This document shows positions 6,061 through 12,717 of a DNA stretch of 13,064 bases, one piece after another. This stretch comes from Eudoraea sp. (lineage in GTDB: Bacteria; Bacteroidota; Bacteroidia; Flavobacteriales; Flavobacteriaceae). The number at the start of each line of letters is the position of its first letter. Positions within the stretch are counted from its first letter, which is position 1. The stretch covers positions 1 to 13,064 of the forward strand of contig JABDQS010000326.1 of the NCBI GenBank assembly GCA_013042125.1, written 5' to 3'. The position numbers and the translations under genes were made by a program. The notes beneath the pieces were generated by a model. The model was not told the origin of the DNA. It was given only the letters and a program-made list of their open reading frames with translations, and searched no databases.

Positions 6061-6564
6061 ATGAAAGGATTTAACATAATCATTGTGATCTTTCTTGCAC
6101 TTGTTAGTTGTAAACAACAGAATGCACAATCCAAAACTGAAGAAAAAGTAGATGTTGTAGAGGAAATGAAGATTTTCGGAGAGTCATTCGTCTCAGACAA
6201 TGCTATGAAGGAAGCGGAAATGGCCGAGGCTTTTGCGGATCTTGGTGAAACGGATACCCTTACTGCTGTTATTCACGGGGTAGTAACCGATGTTTGTAAA
6301 TCAAAGGGTTGTTGGATGAAGGTTGATCTCGGTGACGGACAGGAAACCATGGTTACGTTTAAGGATTACGGATTTTTTGTGCCAAAAGATATTGTTGGGA
6401 AGGATGTGGTTTTAAATGGTATAGGGTTCATCGAGAAAATGAGCGTGGAAGATCAACAACATTTTGCAGAAGACGGAGGAGCTTCTGAGGAAGAGATAGG
6501 TAAGATCACCGAAGTTAAGATTACTCGCAGTTTTATTGCAGATGGTGTGATCCTGGAACAATAG
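6061..6564 (+). CDS. DUF4920 domain lipoprotein
   Basis: A 167-residue predicted lipoprotein. MKGFNIIIVIFLALVSC gives a short basic end, a hydrophobic core and the lipobox LVSC, so Cys17 should be lipidated after cleavage. A polar linker follows. The rest matches DUF4920: IFGESFVSDNAMKEAEM (38-54), VIHGVVTDVCKSKGCWMKVD (70-89), then MVTFKDYGFFVPKDIVGKDV, EKMSVEDQQHFAEDGGASEE and a terminal FIADGVIL. Two conserved cysteines, Cys79 and Cys84 (CKSKGCW), lie in what looks like a small beta fold and could bind metal or form a disulphide; this is inference. The family has no assigned function that I know of. It stands divergent from ilvE and one base ahead of mnmD, so the two are almost surely cotranscribed. 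Confidence 0.88.
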   Translation: MKGFNIIIVIFLALVSCKQQNAQSKTEEKVDVVEEMKIFGESFVSDNAMKEAEMAEAFADLGETDTLTAVIHGVVTDVCKSKGCWMKVDLGDGQETMVTFKDYGFFVPKDIVGKDVVLNGIGFIEKMSVEDQQHFAEDGGASEEEIGKITEVKITRSFIADGVILEQ

Positions 6565-6565
6565 G

Positions 6566-7234
6566 TTGAAACGAACAATAATTACAACGGCTGATGGATC
6601 TAAAACTATCCATTTAGAGGCCTGGAATGAACAGTATCATTCAAAGCATGGGGCCGTACAGGAGGCGTATCATGTTTTTGTGGATCACGGTTTATCGGCA
6701 ATTAAAAAGAACAACATTTCCATCCTGGAAATAGGTTTTGGTACCGGACTAAACGCTCTTATCACTTTATTAGAAGCTAGATCAAAGAGTTTACAGATTA
6801 ACTATACAGGGGTAGAAAAGTATCCTGTTGGTACAACCGAGTTAGATCAATTAAATTATATTTCAGAACTCAAGGCGGAAGAATACGATGATGTCTTCAA
6901 GGGAATGCACAGTTCTGCCTGGGAAGTAGAAACAGAGATCACTCCATATTTTAAACTGTTAAAACAGCAAAAGGACTTCAAAGAGATCGATGATAAGCAA
7001 CTATACGACCTAATTTATTTTGACGCATTTGGTGCAAGGGTGCAACCCGAATTATGGACGGAAGAGATTTTTGAAATTATGTTTAACTCTTTGAAGAACA
7101 ACGGTATACTGGTTACTTATGCTGCAAAAGGTAGTGTAAGACGAGCTATGTTAGCCGTTGGCTTCCACGTAGAGAGGCTTCCAGGTCCACCCGGAAAGCG
7201 TGAAATGTTACGTGCAACAAGAAATAAAAGCTAG
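6566..7234 (+). CDS. mnmD: Stand-alone tRNA methyltransferase MnmD (MnmC1-like domain)
   Basis: A 222-residue SAM-dependent methyltransferase equivalent to the N-terminal domain of E. coli MnmC, which finishes 5-methylaminomethyl-(2-thio)uridine at the tRNA wobble base. Marks are the family opening ITTADGSKTIHLEAWNEQYH, EAYHVFVDHGL, SAM motif I LEIGFGTGLNA (54-64), GVEKYPV, YDLIYFDAFG (147-156), TYAAKGSVRRAM (184-195) and GFHVERLPGPPGKREML (199-215). The FAD oxidase half of MnmC is absent, as in other stand-alone MnmD proteins. The start is TTG at 6566, one base after the stop of the DUF4920 gene. No ATG precedes the conserved region, so TTG is well supported, and translation is probably coupled to the upstream gene. 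Confidence 0.93.
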   Translation: MKRTIITTADGSKTIHLEAWNEQYHSKHGAVQEAYHVFVDHGLSAIKKNNISILEIGFGTGLNALITLLEARSKSLQINYTGVEKYPVGTTELDQLNYISELKAEEYDDVFKGMHSSAWEVETEITPYFKLLKQQKDFKEIDDKQLYDLIYFDAFGARVQPELWTEEIFEIMFNSLKNNGILVTYAAKGSVRRAMLAVGFHVERLPGPPGKREMLRATRNKS

Positions 7235-7339
7235 ATCTCCGGGTAGGTCAGTTAATGAGTGTTAAACAATTCTGTTAAACCTAATATAAACCTGTATCAT
7301 CTCCCTTCAAAATCAAATATATTTACAAAAAAGAGAAGC

Positions 7340-8290
7340 ATGAGCGTTTTGATCACAGGGGCTACAGGATTGATAGGCCAGGCCATTATCCGGAAATTCC
7401 GTGAGCGAGATATCGAGGTCCATTATCTTACAACTCGTAGAAGTAAAGTAAAAAAGGAAGACGGGATCATAGGTTTTTATTGGGATCCTAAGATTGGGGA
7501 CATAGATATGCAATGCTTTGAGGGAGTAACGGCAATTATCAATCTCGCAGGAGCTTCCATCTCTCAACGTTGGTCCAAGACCAATAAAAAGAAGATTCTA
7601 CGAAGCAGGTCAGATAGTCTGCGAACTTTGAGAAAGGCTCTTGAGACACTGGAGACCACCTCTGTAAAATCATTTGTCTCCGCCTCAGCCATAGGGATAT
7701 ATCCCAATTCATTCGACAGATATTATACAGAAGATGTAACGGACATAGATCCAAGTTTTCTTGGAGAGGTAGTTTCCCAATGGGAAGAGGAGATCAATGA
7801 ATTTTCAAAATTTTCGTTTTCCGTTGCTGCCATTCGCATCGGTTTAGTTCTTTCTTCGGAAGGCGGTGTTTTGCCGGCAATGGTCAAACCCATAAGGTCT
7901 TATGTAGGTGCGGCCTTTGGCAGTGGGGAGCAGTGGCAATCATGGATCCATATCGATGACCTCGCAAGACAATTTCTGTTTGTTATTGATCAGAACCTGA
8001 AGGGAATCTATAATGGCGTGGCCCCAAATCCTGTTACCAATTCGAAACTGGTAAAAGAGATCGCCGCTATACTTAACAGACCTTTATTTCTTCCCAACAT
8101 TCCCAGAGGACCAATGCAATTGGTACTAGGGGATATGTCATACCTCTTATTTGCCAGTCAAAGAGTGAGTAGTAAGAAGATAGAAGAAGAGGGATTTGAA
8201 TTCTACCATAAAAATATCTGTACCGCCCTAAAGAACATTCTCGGTACAGAGAAAGAGACAACTGATAGCTATCAAAAGCATTTCGTTTAA
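7340..8290 (+). CDS. TIGR01777 family (SDR39U1/YfcH-like) NAD(P)-dependent epimerase
   Basis: A 316-residue atypical short-chain dehydrogenase/reductase. The Rossmann nucleotide-binding motif MSVLITGATGLIG opens the protein, followed by INLAGASISQRW, SASAIGIYP, IRIGLVLSSEGGVLP, WQSWIHIDDLARQF and the C-terminal DUF1731-like part ending LLFASQRVSSKKIEEEGFEF. This domain order and length match the TIGR01777/SDR39U1 group, linked in some organisms to cell division or oxidative stress but without a proven substrate. An in-frame GTG at 7259 would add 27 residues with no family resemblance. The ATG at 7340 puts the Rossmann motif at its normal place, and a near -7 box TATATTTA lies at 7318-7325. 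It is the last gene before a strong terminator and about 100 bp after mnmD. Confidence 0.88.
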   Translation: MSVLITGATGLIGQAIIRKFRERDIEVHYLTTRRSKVKKEDGIIGFYWDPKIGDIDMQCFEGVTAIINLAGASISQRWSKTNKKKILRSRSDSLRTLRKALETLETTSVKSFVSASAIGIYPNSFDRYYTEDVTDIDPSFLGEVVSQWEEEINEFSKFSFSVAAIRIGLVLSSEGGVLPAMVKPIRSYVGAAFGSGEQWQSWIHIDDLARQFLFVIDQNLKGIYNGVAPNPVTNSKLVKEIAAILNRPLFLPNIPRGPMQLVLGDMSYLLFASQRVSSKKIEEEGFEFYHKNICTALKNILGTEKETTDSYQKHFV

Positions 8291-8316
8291 TTGCAATCGT
8301 ACTTATCATTGCAGAG

Positions 8317-8345
8317 AACATCCTAAATTCGGGATGTTTTTTTTT
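8317..8345 (+). terminator. Rho-independent terminator after epimerase gene
   Basis: AACATCC (8317-8323) pairs with GGATGTT (8332-8338) around an 8-base loop, and a run of eight T follows (8338-8345). It starts 27 bases after the epimerase stop codon and separates this transcript from the grpE promoter directly downstream. Confidence 0.88.
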
Positions 8346-8346
8346 G

Positions 8347-8389
8347 TGACATTTTGACATTTTTAAATAAATGGCAGTACTTTTGCCAT
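8347..8389 (+). promoter_or_regulatory. grpE-dnaJ promoter with overlapping elements
   Basis: Four elements are packed here. TTG (8354-8356) and TACTTTTG (8378-8385), 21 bases apart, match the Bacteroidota -33/-7 pattern. TGGCAG-N5-TTGCC (8372-8387) keeps the GG-N10-GC spacing of sigma-54 -24/-12 promoters. ATGGCA (8371-8376) and TGCCAT (8384-8389) form an inverted repeat around the -7 box. The tandem octamer TGACATTT occupies 8347-8354 and 8355-8362. Transcription would start near 8390-8398, leaving a leader of about 40 bases. As this is a chaperone operon, heat-responsive control is likely. Which sigma factor acts is not settled by sequence. Confidence 0.7.
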
Positions 8390-8435
8390 CTTGAAGAAGT
8401 TAGTAAGCAGTATTCTTTGAAATAAACGATCAGAA

Positions 8436-9017
8436 ATGAGTAAAAAAGATAGAATGGAAGAAATGGATGAGATAAAGGACATGTTGTCTCAAGAGGAAAC
8501 GATGGCAAATGAGGAGGATACAGATAATTTTACAGAACCAAACGAGTCAGCCGAAGAAGAAATTCTTTCTAAGGAAGAACAACTGGAAATTGATCTGGGC
8601 AAGGAAAAAGATAAATTCTTGCGCCTTTTTGCGGAATTTGAAAACTACAAAAAGCGTACATCAAAGGAGCGCATAGATCTCTTTAAAACGGCAGGTCAGG
8701 AAGTAATAACATCCCTGTTACCTGTAATGGATGATTTTGAAAGGGCTTTAAAGGAGCTTGCCAAATCTTCTGAAGAAGATCTGTTTAAAGGAGTTGAGCT
8801 TATTTATAATAAATTCAAAGAAACACTTAAAGCTAAGGGTCTTGAAGAAATAAAGGCTAAAGAAGGTGATAGTTTTGATGCCGAGATCCATGATGCGATC
8901 ACCCAGATCCCTGCGCCAAGTAAAAAATTAAAAGGTAAGATCATTGATGTGGTGGAGAAAGGATATCTCCTTGGTGACAAAGTAATTAGGCACCCGAAAG
9001 TGGTGGTAGGCAATTAA
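8436..9017 (+). CDS. grpE: Nucleotide exchange factor GrpE
   Basis: A 193-residue co-chaperone that releases ADP from DnaK. Residues 1-50 are acidic and low in complexity, followed by a long coiled-coil part (LSKEEQLEIDLGKEKDKFLR). The signature FAEFENYKKRTSKER follows, then LLPVMDDFERAL, GVELIYNKFKETLKAKGLEEI, FDAEIHDAITQIPAP, and the beta-wing end IIDVVEKGYLLGDKVIRHPKVVV. Length and order are normal. ATG at 8436 is the first start after the promoter. It lies 9 bp before dnaJ, with which it forms a two-gene operon. dnaK itself is not in the window, as is usual when grpE-dnaJ is separate in Flavobacteriia. Confidence 0.96.
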   Translation: MSKKDRMEEMDEIKDMLSQEETMANEEDTDNFTEPNESAEEEILSKEEQLEIDLGKEKDKFLRLFAEFENYKKRTSKERIDLFKTAGQEVITSLLPVMDDFERALKELAKSSEEDLFKGVELIYNKFKETLKAKGLEEIKAKEGDSFDAEIHDAITQIPAPSKKLKGKIIDVVEKGYLLGDKVIRHPKVVVGN

Positions 9018-9026
9018 AAAAGGATC

Positions 9027-10139
9027 ATGAAGCAAGACTTTTACGAAATATTAGGGCTCAACAAATCTGCTTCTGCGGCTGAGATAAAAAAAGCATACCG
9101 CAAGAAGGCCATAGAATTCCACCCGGATAAGAATCCGGGAGATTCAAAAGCCGAGGAGATGTTTAAAAAGGCAGCTGAGGCATATGAGGTCCTGAGTGAT
9201 CCGGATAAACGTGCGAGATATGACCAATATGGCCACGCAGCCTTTGAAGGTGGTGGCTTTGGTGGTGGTGGCATGAACATGGAAGATATTTTCAGCCAGT
9301 TTGGTGATATCTTTGGGAGTGCCTTTGGAGGAAGTTTTGGCGGCTTCGGTGGATTTGGAGGCGGTCAGCGCAGAGTAAAAGGAAGTAATCTGCGAATTCG
9401 CGTTAAGCTCAGTCTGGAAGAAGTGGCCAGTGGAGTAGAAAAGAAAGTTAAGGTAAGACGAAAAGTACAAGCCCCCGGGGTTACCTACAAAACCTGTACT
9501 GCCTGTAACGGAAATGGGCAGGTAACCAAGATCACCAACACAATTTTGGGAAGAATGCAAACGGCAGCCACCTGTTCAAGTTGTAGTGGTAGTGGACAAA
9601 TTATTGACAAAAGGCCCGCTGAAGCAGATGCTCAGGGCTTAATGATGGCCGAAGAAACTGTATCTATCAAAATTCCAGCCGGGGTAGAGGAAGGGATGCA
9701 ACTTAAGGTAAGTGGCAAAGGAAATGAGGCCCCCGGGAACAGTGTGCCAGGAGATCTTTTGGTGGCGATTGAAACCAAAGAGCACGATACGCTGAAAAGA
9801 GAAGGAGATAACTTGCATTATGACCTTTATGTCAGTATCTCAGACGCGGTCTTAGGAACCTCAAAAGAAATAGATACCGTTAGTGGTAAAGTAAGGATAA
9901 AATTAGAAGCGGGTATTCAATCCGGAAAGATCTTGAGATTACGCGGAAAAGGCATCAATAATATAAACGGGTATGGCAGCGGAGACCTTTTGGTGCATGT
10001 GAACGTTTGGACACCAAAAGAACTTAATAAAGAACAACGTGAGTTTTTTGAGAAAATGAGTTCTAATGAAAATTTTGAACCCAGACCTGAAAAATCAGAT
10101 AAATCATTTTTTGAAAAAGTAAAAGACATGTTTTCTTAA
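9027..10139 (+). CDS. dnaJ: Chaperone DnaJ (Hsp40) with reduced zinc region
   Basis: A 370-residue Hsp40 that delivers clients to DnaK and stimulates its ATPase. The J domain (4-68) has HPD at 32-34. A Gly/Phe-rich linker spans about 75-113 (FGGSFGGFGGFGGG). The zinc region has only two CxxCxGxG repeats, CTACNGNG (157-164) and CSSCSGSG (183-190), where E. coli DnaJ has four. The position and the intervening NTILGRMQTAATC fit repeats 2 and 3 (zinc centre II). Repeats 1 and 4 (centre I) are replaced by KVQAPGVTYK and IIDKRPAEADAQG. The client-binding domains follow: IKIPAGVEEGMQLKVSGKG, PGDLLVAIE, HYDLYVSISDAVLG and KILRLRGKGI. The tail EKSDKSFFEKVKDMFS resembles other flavobacterial DnaJ proteins. 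Despite the missing repeats the frame is intact. Confidence 0.96.
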   Translation: MKQDFYEILGLNKSASAAEIKKAYRKKAIEFHPDKNPGDSKAEEMFKKAAEAYEVLSDPDKRARYDQYGHAAFEGGGFGGGGMNMEDIFSQFGDIFGSAFGGSFGGFGGFGGGQRRVKGSNLRIRVKLSLEEVASGVEKKVKVRRKVQAPGVTYKTCTACNGNGQVTKITNTILGRMQTAATCSSCSGSGQIIDKRPAEADAQGLMMAEETVSIKIPAGVEEGMQLKVSGKGNEAPGNSVPGDLLVAIETKEHDTLKREGDNLHYDLYVSISDAVLGTSKEIDTVSGKVRIKLEAGIQSGKILRLRGKGINNINGYGSGDLLVHVNVWTPKELNKEQREFFEKMSSNENFEPRPEKSDKSFFEKVKDMFS

Positions 10140-10171
10140 TAGAATATAGATTTCAGTTTAAATAAAAAACG

Positions 10172-10179
10172 TATATTTG
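10172..10179 (+). promoter_or_regulatory. Possible -7 box of a small transcript after dnaJ
   Basis: TATATTTG matches the TAnnTTTG -7 consensus exactly and lies 33 bases after the dnaJ stop. The only upstream -33-like sequence is TTTC at 10151-10154. A start near 10184 would place the next hairpin right at the 5' end of the RNA. Support is modest. Confidence 0.35.
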
Positions 10180-10183
10180 ACCC

Positions 10184-10268
10184 GATATTGGGCAACCAAT
10201 ATTAATTTTCTTTTTCATAGCAATTTTTTTCCCATCCTTAATTCGTTAAGGGTGGGTTTTGCTTTTTT
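10184..10268 (+). ncRNA. Candidate small RNA or structured dnaJ 3' UTR
   Basis: A stretch of about 85 bases with two clear hairpins and no good open frame. The first is ATATTGG (10185-10191), loop GCAA (a GNRA tetraloop), CCAATAT (10196-10202). A U-rich single-stranded part follows (ATTTTCTTTTT, CAATTTTTTT), then the terminator hairpin with a UUCG loop. A -7 box TATATTTG lies 5 bases ahead of the predicted 5' end. This could be an independent small RNA with a 5' cap-like hairpin, or simply the processed 3' end of the grpE-dnaJ message. I do not recognise an RNA family. Confidence 0.3.
10231..10266 (+). terminator. Rho-independent terminator after dnaJ
   Basis: CCCATCCTTAA (10231-10241) pairs with TTAAGGGTGGG (10246-10256) around a TTCG loop. 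The stem is 11 bp with one G-U pair, followed by TTTTGCTTTTTT. It lies about 90 bases beyond the dnaJ stop and should end the chaperone operon. Confidence 0.88.
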
Positions 10269-10437
10269 AAGGGCTGCGCTTTATTCGTTTGGCCTCATAG
10301 TTCTTCCTCATTTTGATCGGTTCAGCAATTTATCACCTTAGAAGGTTCAATTTTCCGGGACTTACGGTTGTTTTTAATCTGCAACTAACCGCTTGAAATA
10401 TAATTTTTAAACTCAAAAGTCTTTTCGTCCAATTCTA
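10269..10437. other. Non-coding gap with no recognised feature
   Basis: Together with the preceding terminator region this is the longest gene-free stretch (10140-10450). I see no convincing open frame, repeat, tRNA or riboswitch here on either strand, only an AT-rich lead-in (10398-10415) to the next promoter and a short ACCTT/AAGGT dyad at 10335-10346. Confidence 0.6.
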
Positions 10438-10445
10438 TATCTTTG
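10438..10445 (+). promoter_or_regulatory. -7 box directly before ABC exporter operon
   Basis: TATCTTTG matches TAnnTTTG, and its last base is only 5 bases from the ATG at 10451. Transcription would begin at or within a few bases of the start codon, giving a leaderless or nearly leaderless message. No clear -33 TTG is present. Confidence 0.6.
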
Positions 10446-10450
10446 CCTCC

Positions 10451-11386
10451 ATGAATTCTATTTTGGTAGCCGAGCAGATCACAAAACAATTCGGCCCTCA
10501 TTTTGCACTTAAGAATGTCTCTCTGGAGATCCCCACAAACAGTATTTATGGGCTTCTGGGTCCAAACGGTGCAGGCAAAACCACATTACTTCGGATAATC
10601 AATCAAATAACATTTCCGGATAGCGGTCATGTTCTTTTTAATGGCGAGCCACTAAAGGCAGAACACATTGCTATGATAGGGTATCTACCCGAAGAAAGAG
10701 GGCTCTATAAGAGTATGAAGGTTGGAGAGCAGGCCTTGTATTTAGCACAATTGAAAGGGCTCTCTAAGGCAGAGGCTAAAAAACGCTTGCTGTATTGGTT
10801 TGAGCGCTTAGAAATAGGAGACTGGTGGAACAAAAAGATACAGGAATTATCCAAGGGAATGGCCCAGAAGATCCAATTTATAGTAACGGTTCTGCATGAA
10901 CCTAAATTGCTGATCTTTGATGAACCTTTCAGCGGGTTCGATCCTATAAATGCCAATATCATTAAAGAGGAGATCTTACATCTCAAGGAACGTGGTACTT
11001 CCATCATATTCTCCACTCACAGGATGGAATCTGTAGAAGAGATCTGCGAGTATATTGCCTTACTGCACAATGCTGAAAAGATTTTGGATGGAAAACTTTC
11101 CGATATTAAAAAGCAATACAAGAATAATATCTTTAATGTCGGAATGGCCATACAGGAGGGAGAAAGCTTTGTTAATGAACTCTCAGAAAAGTTTCAGATA
11201 GCATCTTCTGCCTATGATAAGGCAGAGGCGCGGCTGCAATTTCAAATACAATTACCATCGGAAGATACGCGTCATCTCCTGAATCATTTGTCTTCCAGAG
11301 GTACTGTCCATTATTTTGTGGAGACCATTCCCTCGGCTAACGACATTTTTATAAAAACGGTTCAAAGCAAATCTGTCTATGAGTAA
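10451..11386 (+). CDS. ABC exporter ATPase subunit, NatA-like with DUF4162 tail
   Basis: A 311-residue ATP-binding subunit of an ABC-2 type exporter. Walker A is GPNGAGKT (37-44), the Q-loop region is GYLPEERGLYKSM (77-89), the ABC signature is LSKGMAQK (133-140), Walker B is LLIFDEPFSGFDP (153-165) and the switch histidine is His190 in STHRM. All catalytic positions are intact. LSKGM in place of LSGGQ is normal for the NatA-type clade. The last 90 or so residues, after LHNAEKILDGKLSDIKKQY, fit the DUF4162 extension of NatA/YhaQ-like ATPases. It overlaps its permease gene by 8 bases (ATG at 11379, TAA at 11384-11386), which ties their synthesis. Related pairs export sodium, drugs or peptides; the substrate here is unknown. 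Confidence 0.93.
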   Translation: MNSILVAEQITKQFGPHFALKNVSLEIPTNSIYGLLGPNGAGKTTLLRIINQITFPDSGHVLFNGEPLKAEHIAMIGYLPEERGLYKSMKVGEQALYLAQLKGLSKAEAKKRLLYWFERLEIGDWWNKKIQELSKGMAQKIQFIVTVLHEPKLLIFDEPFSGFDPINANIIKEEILHLKERGTSIIFSTHRMESVEEICEYIALLHNAEKILDGKLSDIKKQYKNNIFNVGMAIQEGESFVNELSEKFQIASSAYDKAEARLQFQIQLPSEDTRHLLNHLSSRGTVHYFVETIPSANDIFIKTVQSKSVYE

Positions 11387-12716
11387 ATTGGGCTTAATCA
11401 TAAAGAGGGAATACCTGGCAAAAGTGCGGAACAAGTCTTTTGTGATCATGACCTTTCTGAGTCCGATTTTGATGGTGGGTATGATAGTTCTCATTGCCTA
11501 TCTTACCAAGATCAATGATAGTGAGACCCGGGTAATTAGTGTGTTAAACGAAAGTCCTTTTTTCTCAACAGATTTTGGATCTACGGAGAGCACCTCATAT
11601 TTAGTTTTAAAAGATCTGACTCTGGAAGAGGCCAAAGACTCCACTATCGCGCTCAACTTTTACGGACTCCTCTATATTCCCGAAGGTTCAACCGTTGAAG
11701 ATGTATCCAAAAGTGCTTACTTCTTCACAAAGGAAGCACCCAATGCAAGTATTACAGCTAAGCTTGATGCCGTATTTCAGGAACGCTTACGACAAGAAAA
11801 GTTGGTAGATCTTGGAGTTTCTGCCAAGGAATTTGAAGCTATTGATTCGGGTTTTCAACTTCAAACGGAAACCTTTGAAGGGGTACAAAATTTAAAGGGT
11901 ATCAATGAAATAAAAGCATTTATTGGAGGCGGATTTGGTTATTTGATCATGATGTTTATTATCATCTATGGTGGTTTTGTGATGCGAAGTGTTATTGAAG
12001 AAAAAACTAGCAGGATTATAGAGGTGATCATATCTTCTGTTAGGCCTTTTCAACTTATGATGGGCAAGATCATAGGCACCTCCCTAGCCGGACTAACACA
12101 ATTTGCTATCTGGATTTTTTCTGCAGGCATTTTACTATTTGTTGTAATGTCTTTTCTTGGCCTTGATACCTCTGGCATTCAAAATGCCGCTGTCTTACCC
12201 GGTGCTTCGGTAAACGGTATGGCCGCAATGCCTACCGAGGTCAATGAAATGCAATTGTACGCAAATGAGCTCTTCCAAATTCCCTGGGCCATGCTGATCT
12301 TCTTTTTTATGATCTATTTTGTGTTAGGATACCTTATATACAGTTCTATTTATGCCGCTATTGGTGCAGCTGTTGATAATGAGACTGATACACAACAATT
12401 TATATTTCCGATTATTTTACCTTTAATGCTGGCAATCTACGTGGGATTCTTTTCTGTTTTTAGTAACCCACATGGACCCATAGCTGTAGGATTTTCGCTT
12501 TTTCCGCTTACTTCACCCATTGTAATGCTAATGCGACTACCGGGGGGAATAGGGGATGGAGGGGTACCCATATGGCAATTGATGCTCTCCATTGCCTTGT
12601 TGGTGGGAACATTTATTGGGATCGTTTGGCTGGCGGCAAAGATCTACAGGGTTGGCATACTTATGTACGGCAAAAAACCGAGTTACAAGGAATTGTTTAA
12701 ATGGTTAAAATATTGA
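11379..12716 (+). CDS. ABC-2 type exporter permease, NatB/YhaP-like
   Basis: A 445-residue membrane subunit paired with the preceding ATPase. After a basic start (MSKLGLIIKREYLAKVRNKS) comes one helix, MTFLSPILMVGMIVLIAYL. A large extracytoplasmic domain follows, about residues 45-185, where NatB/YhaP-type proteins usually have one. Then come five or so helices from GYLIMMFIIIYGGFVMRSV to the C-terminus. The conserved cytoplasmic coupling segment EEKTSRIIEVIISSVRPFQL, followed by MMGKIIG, lies after the second helix and marks the ABC2_membrane_3 group. Near the end, SLFPLTSPIVMLMRLPGG is another family mark. Its stop is one base before the next start codon, so ATPase, permease and MscS-like channel form one transcript. 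The cargo is unknown. Confidence 0.92.
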   Translation: MSKLGLIIKREYLAKVRNKSFVIMTFLSPILMVGMIVLIAYLTKINDSETRVISVLNESPFFSTDFGSTESTSYLVLKDLTLEEAKDSTIALNFYGLLYIPEGSTVEDVSKSAYFFTKEAPNASITAKLDAVFQERLRQEKLVDLGVSAKEFEAIDSGFQLQTETFEGVQNLKGINEIKAFIGGGFGYLIMMFIIIYGGFVMRSVIEEKTSRIIEVIISSVRPFQLMMGKIIGTSLAGLTQFAIWIFSAGILLFVVMSFLGLDTSGIQNAAVLPGASVNGMAAMPTEVNEMQLYANELFQIPWAMLIFFFMIYFVLGYLIYSSIYAAIGAAVDNETDTQQFIFPIILPLMLAIYVGFFSVFSNPHGPIAVGFSLFPLTSPIVMLMRLPGGIGDGGVPIWQLMLSIALLVGTFIGIVWLAAKIYRVGILMYGKKPSYKELFKWLKY

Positions 12717-12717
12717 G

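Noticed and set aside
7261..7280. GTTAAAC direct repeat (7261-7267 and 7274-7280).
   Set aside because: The copies are seven bases only, with no promoter or palindrome around them. Likely chance in AT-rich DNA.
7259..7339. GTG at 7259 as start of the epimerase gene.
   Set aside because: The extra 27 residues show no family similarity and would push the Rossmann motif away from the N-terminus. A near -7 box lies between this GTG and the ATG at 7340.
9144..9560. A 138-codon minus-strand open frame inside dnaJ.
   Set aside because: It lies wholly within the conserved DnaJ coding frame, and its product is low in complexity and unlike a folded protein. It is a shadow of the Gly/Phe-rich and zinc regions.
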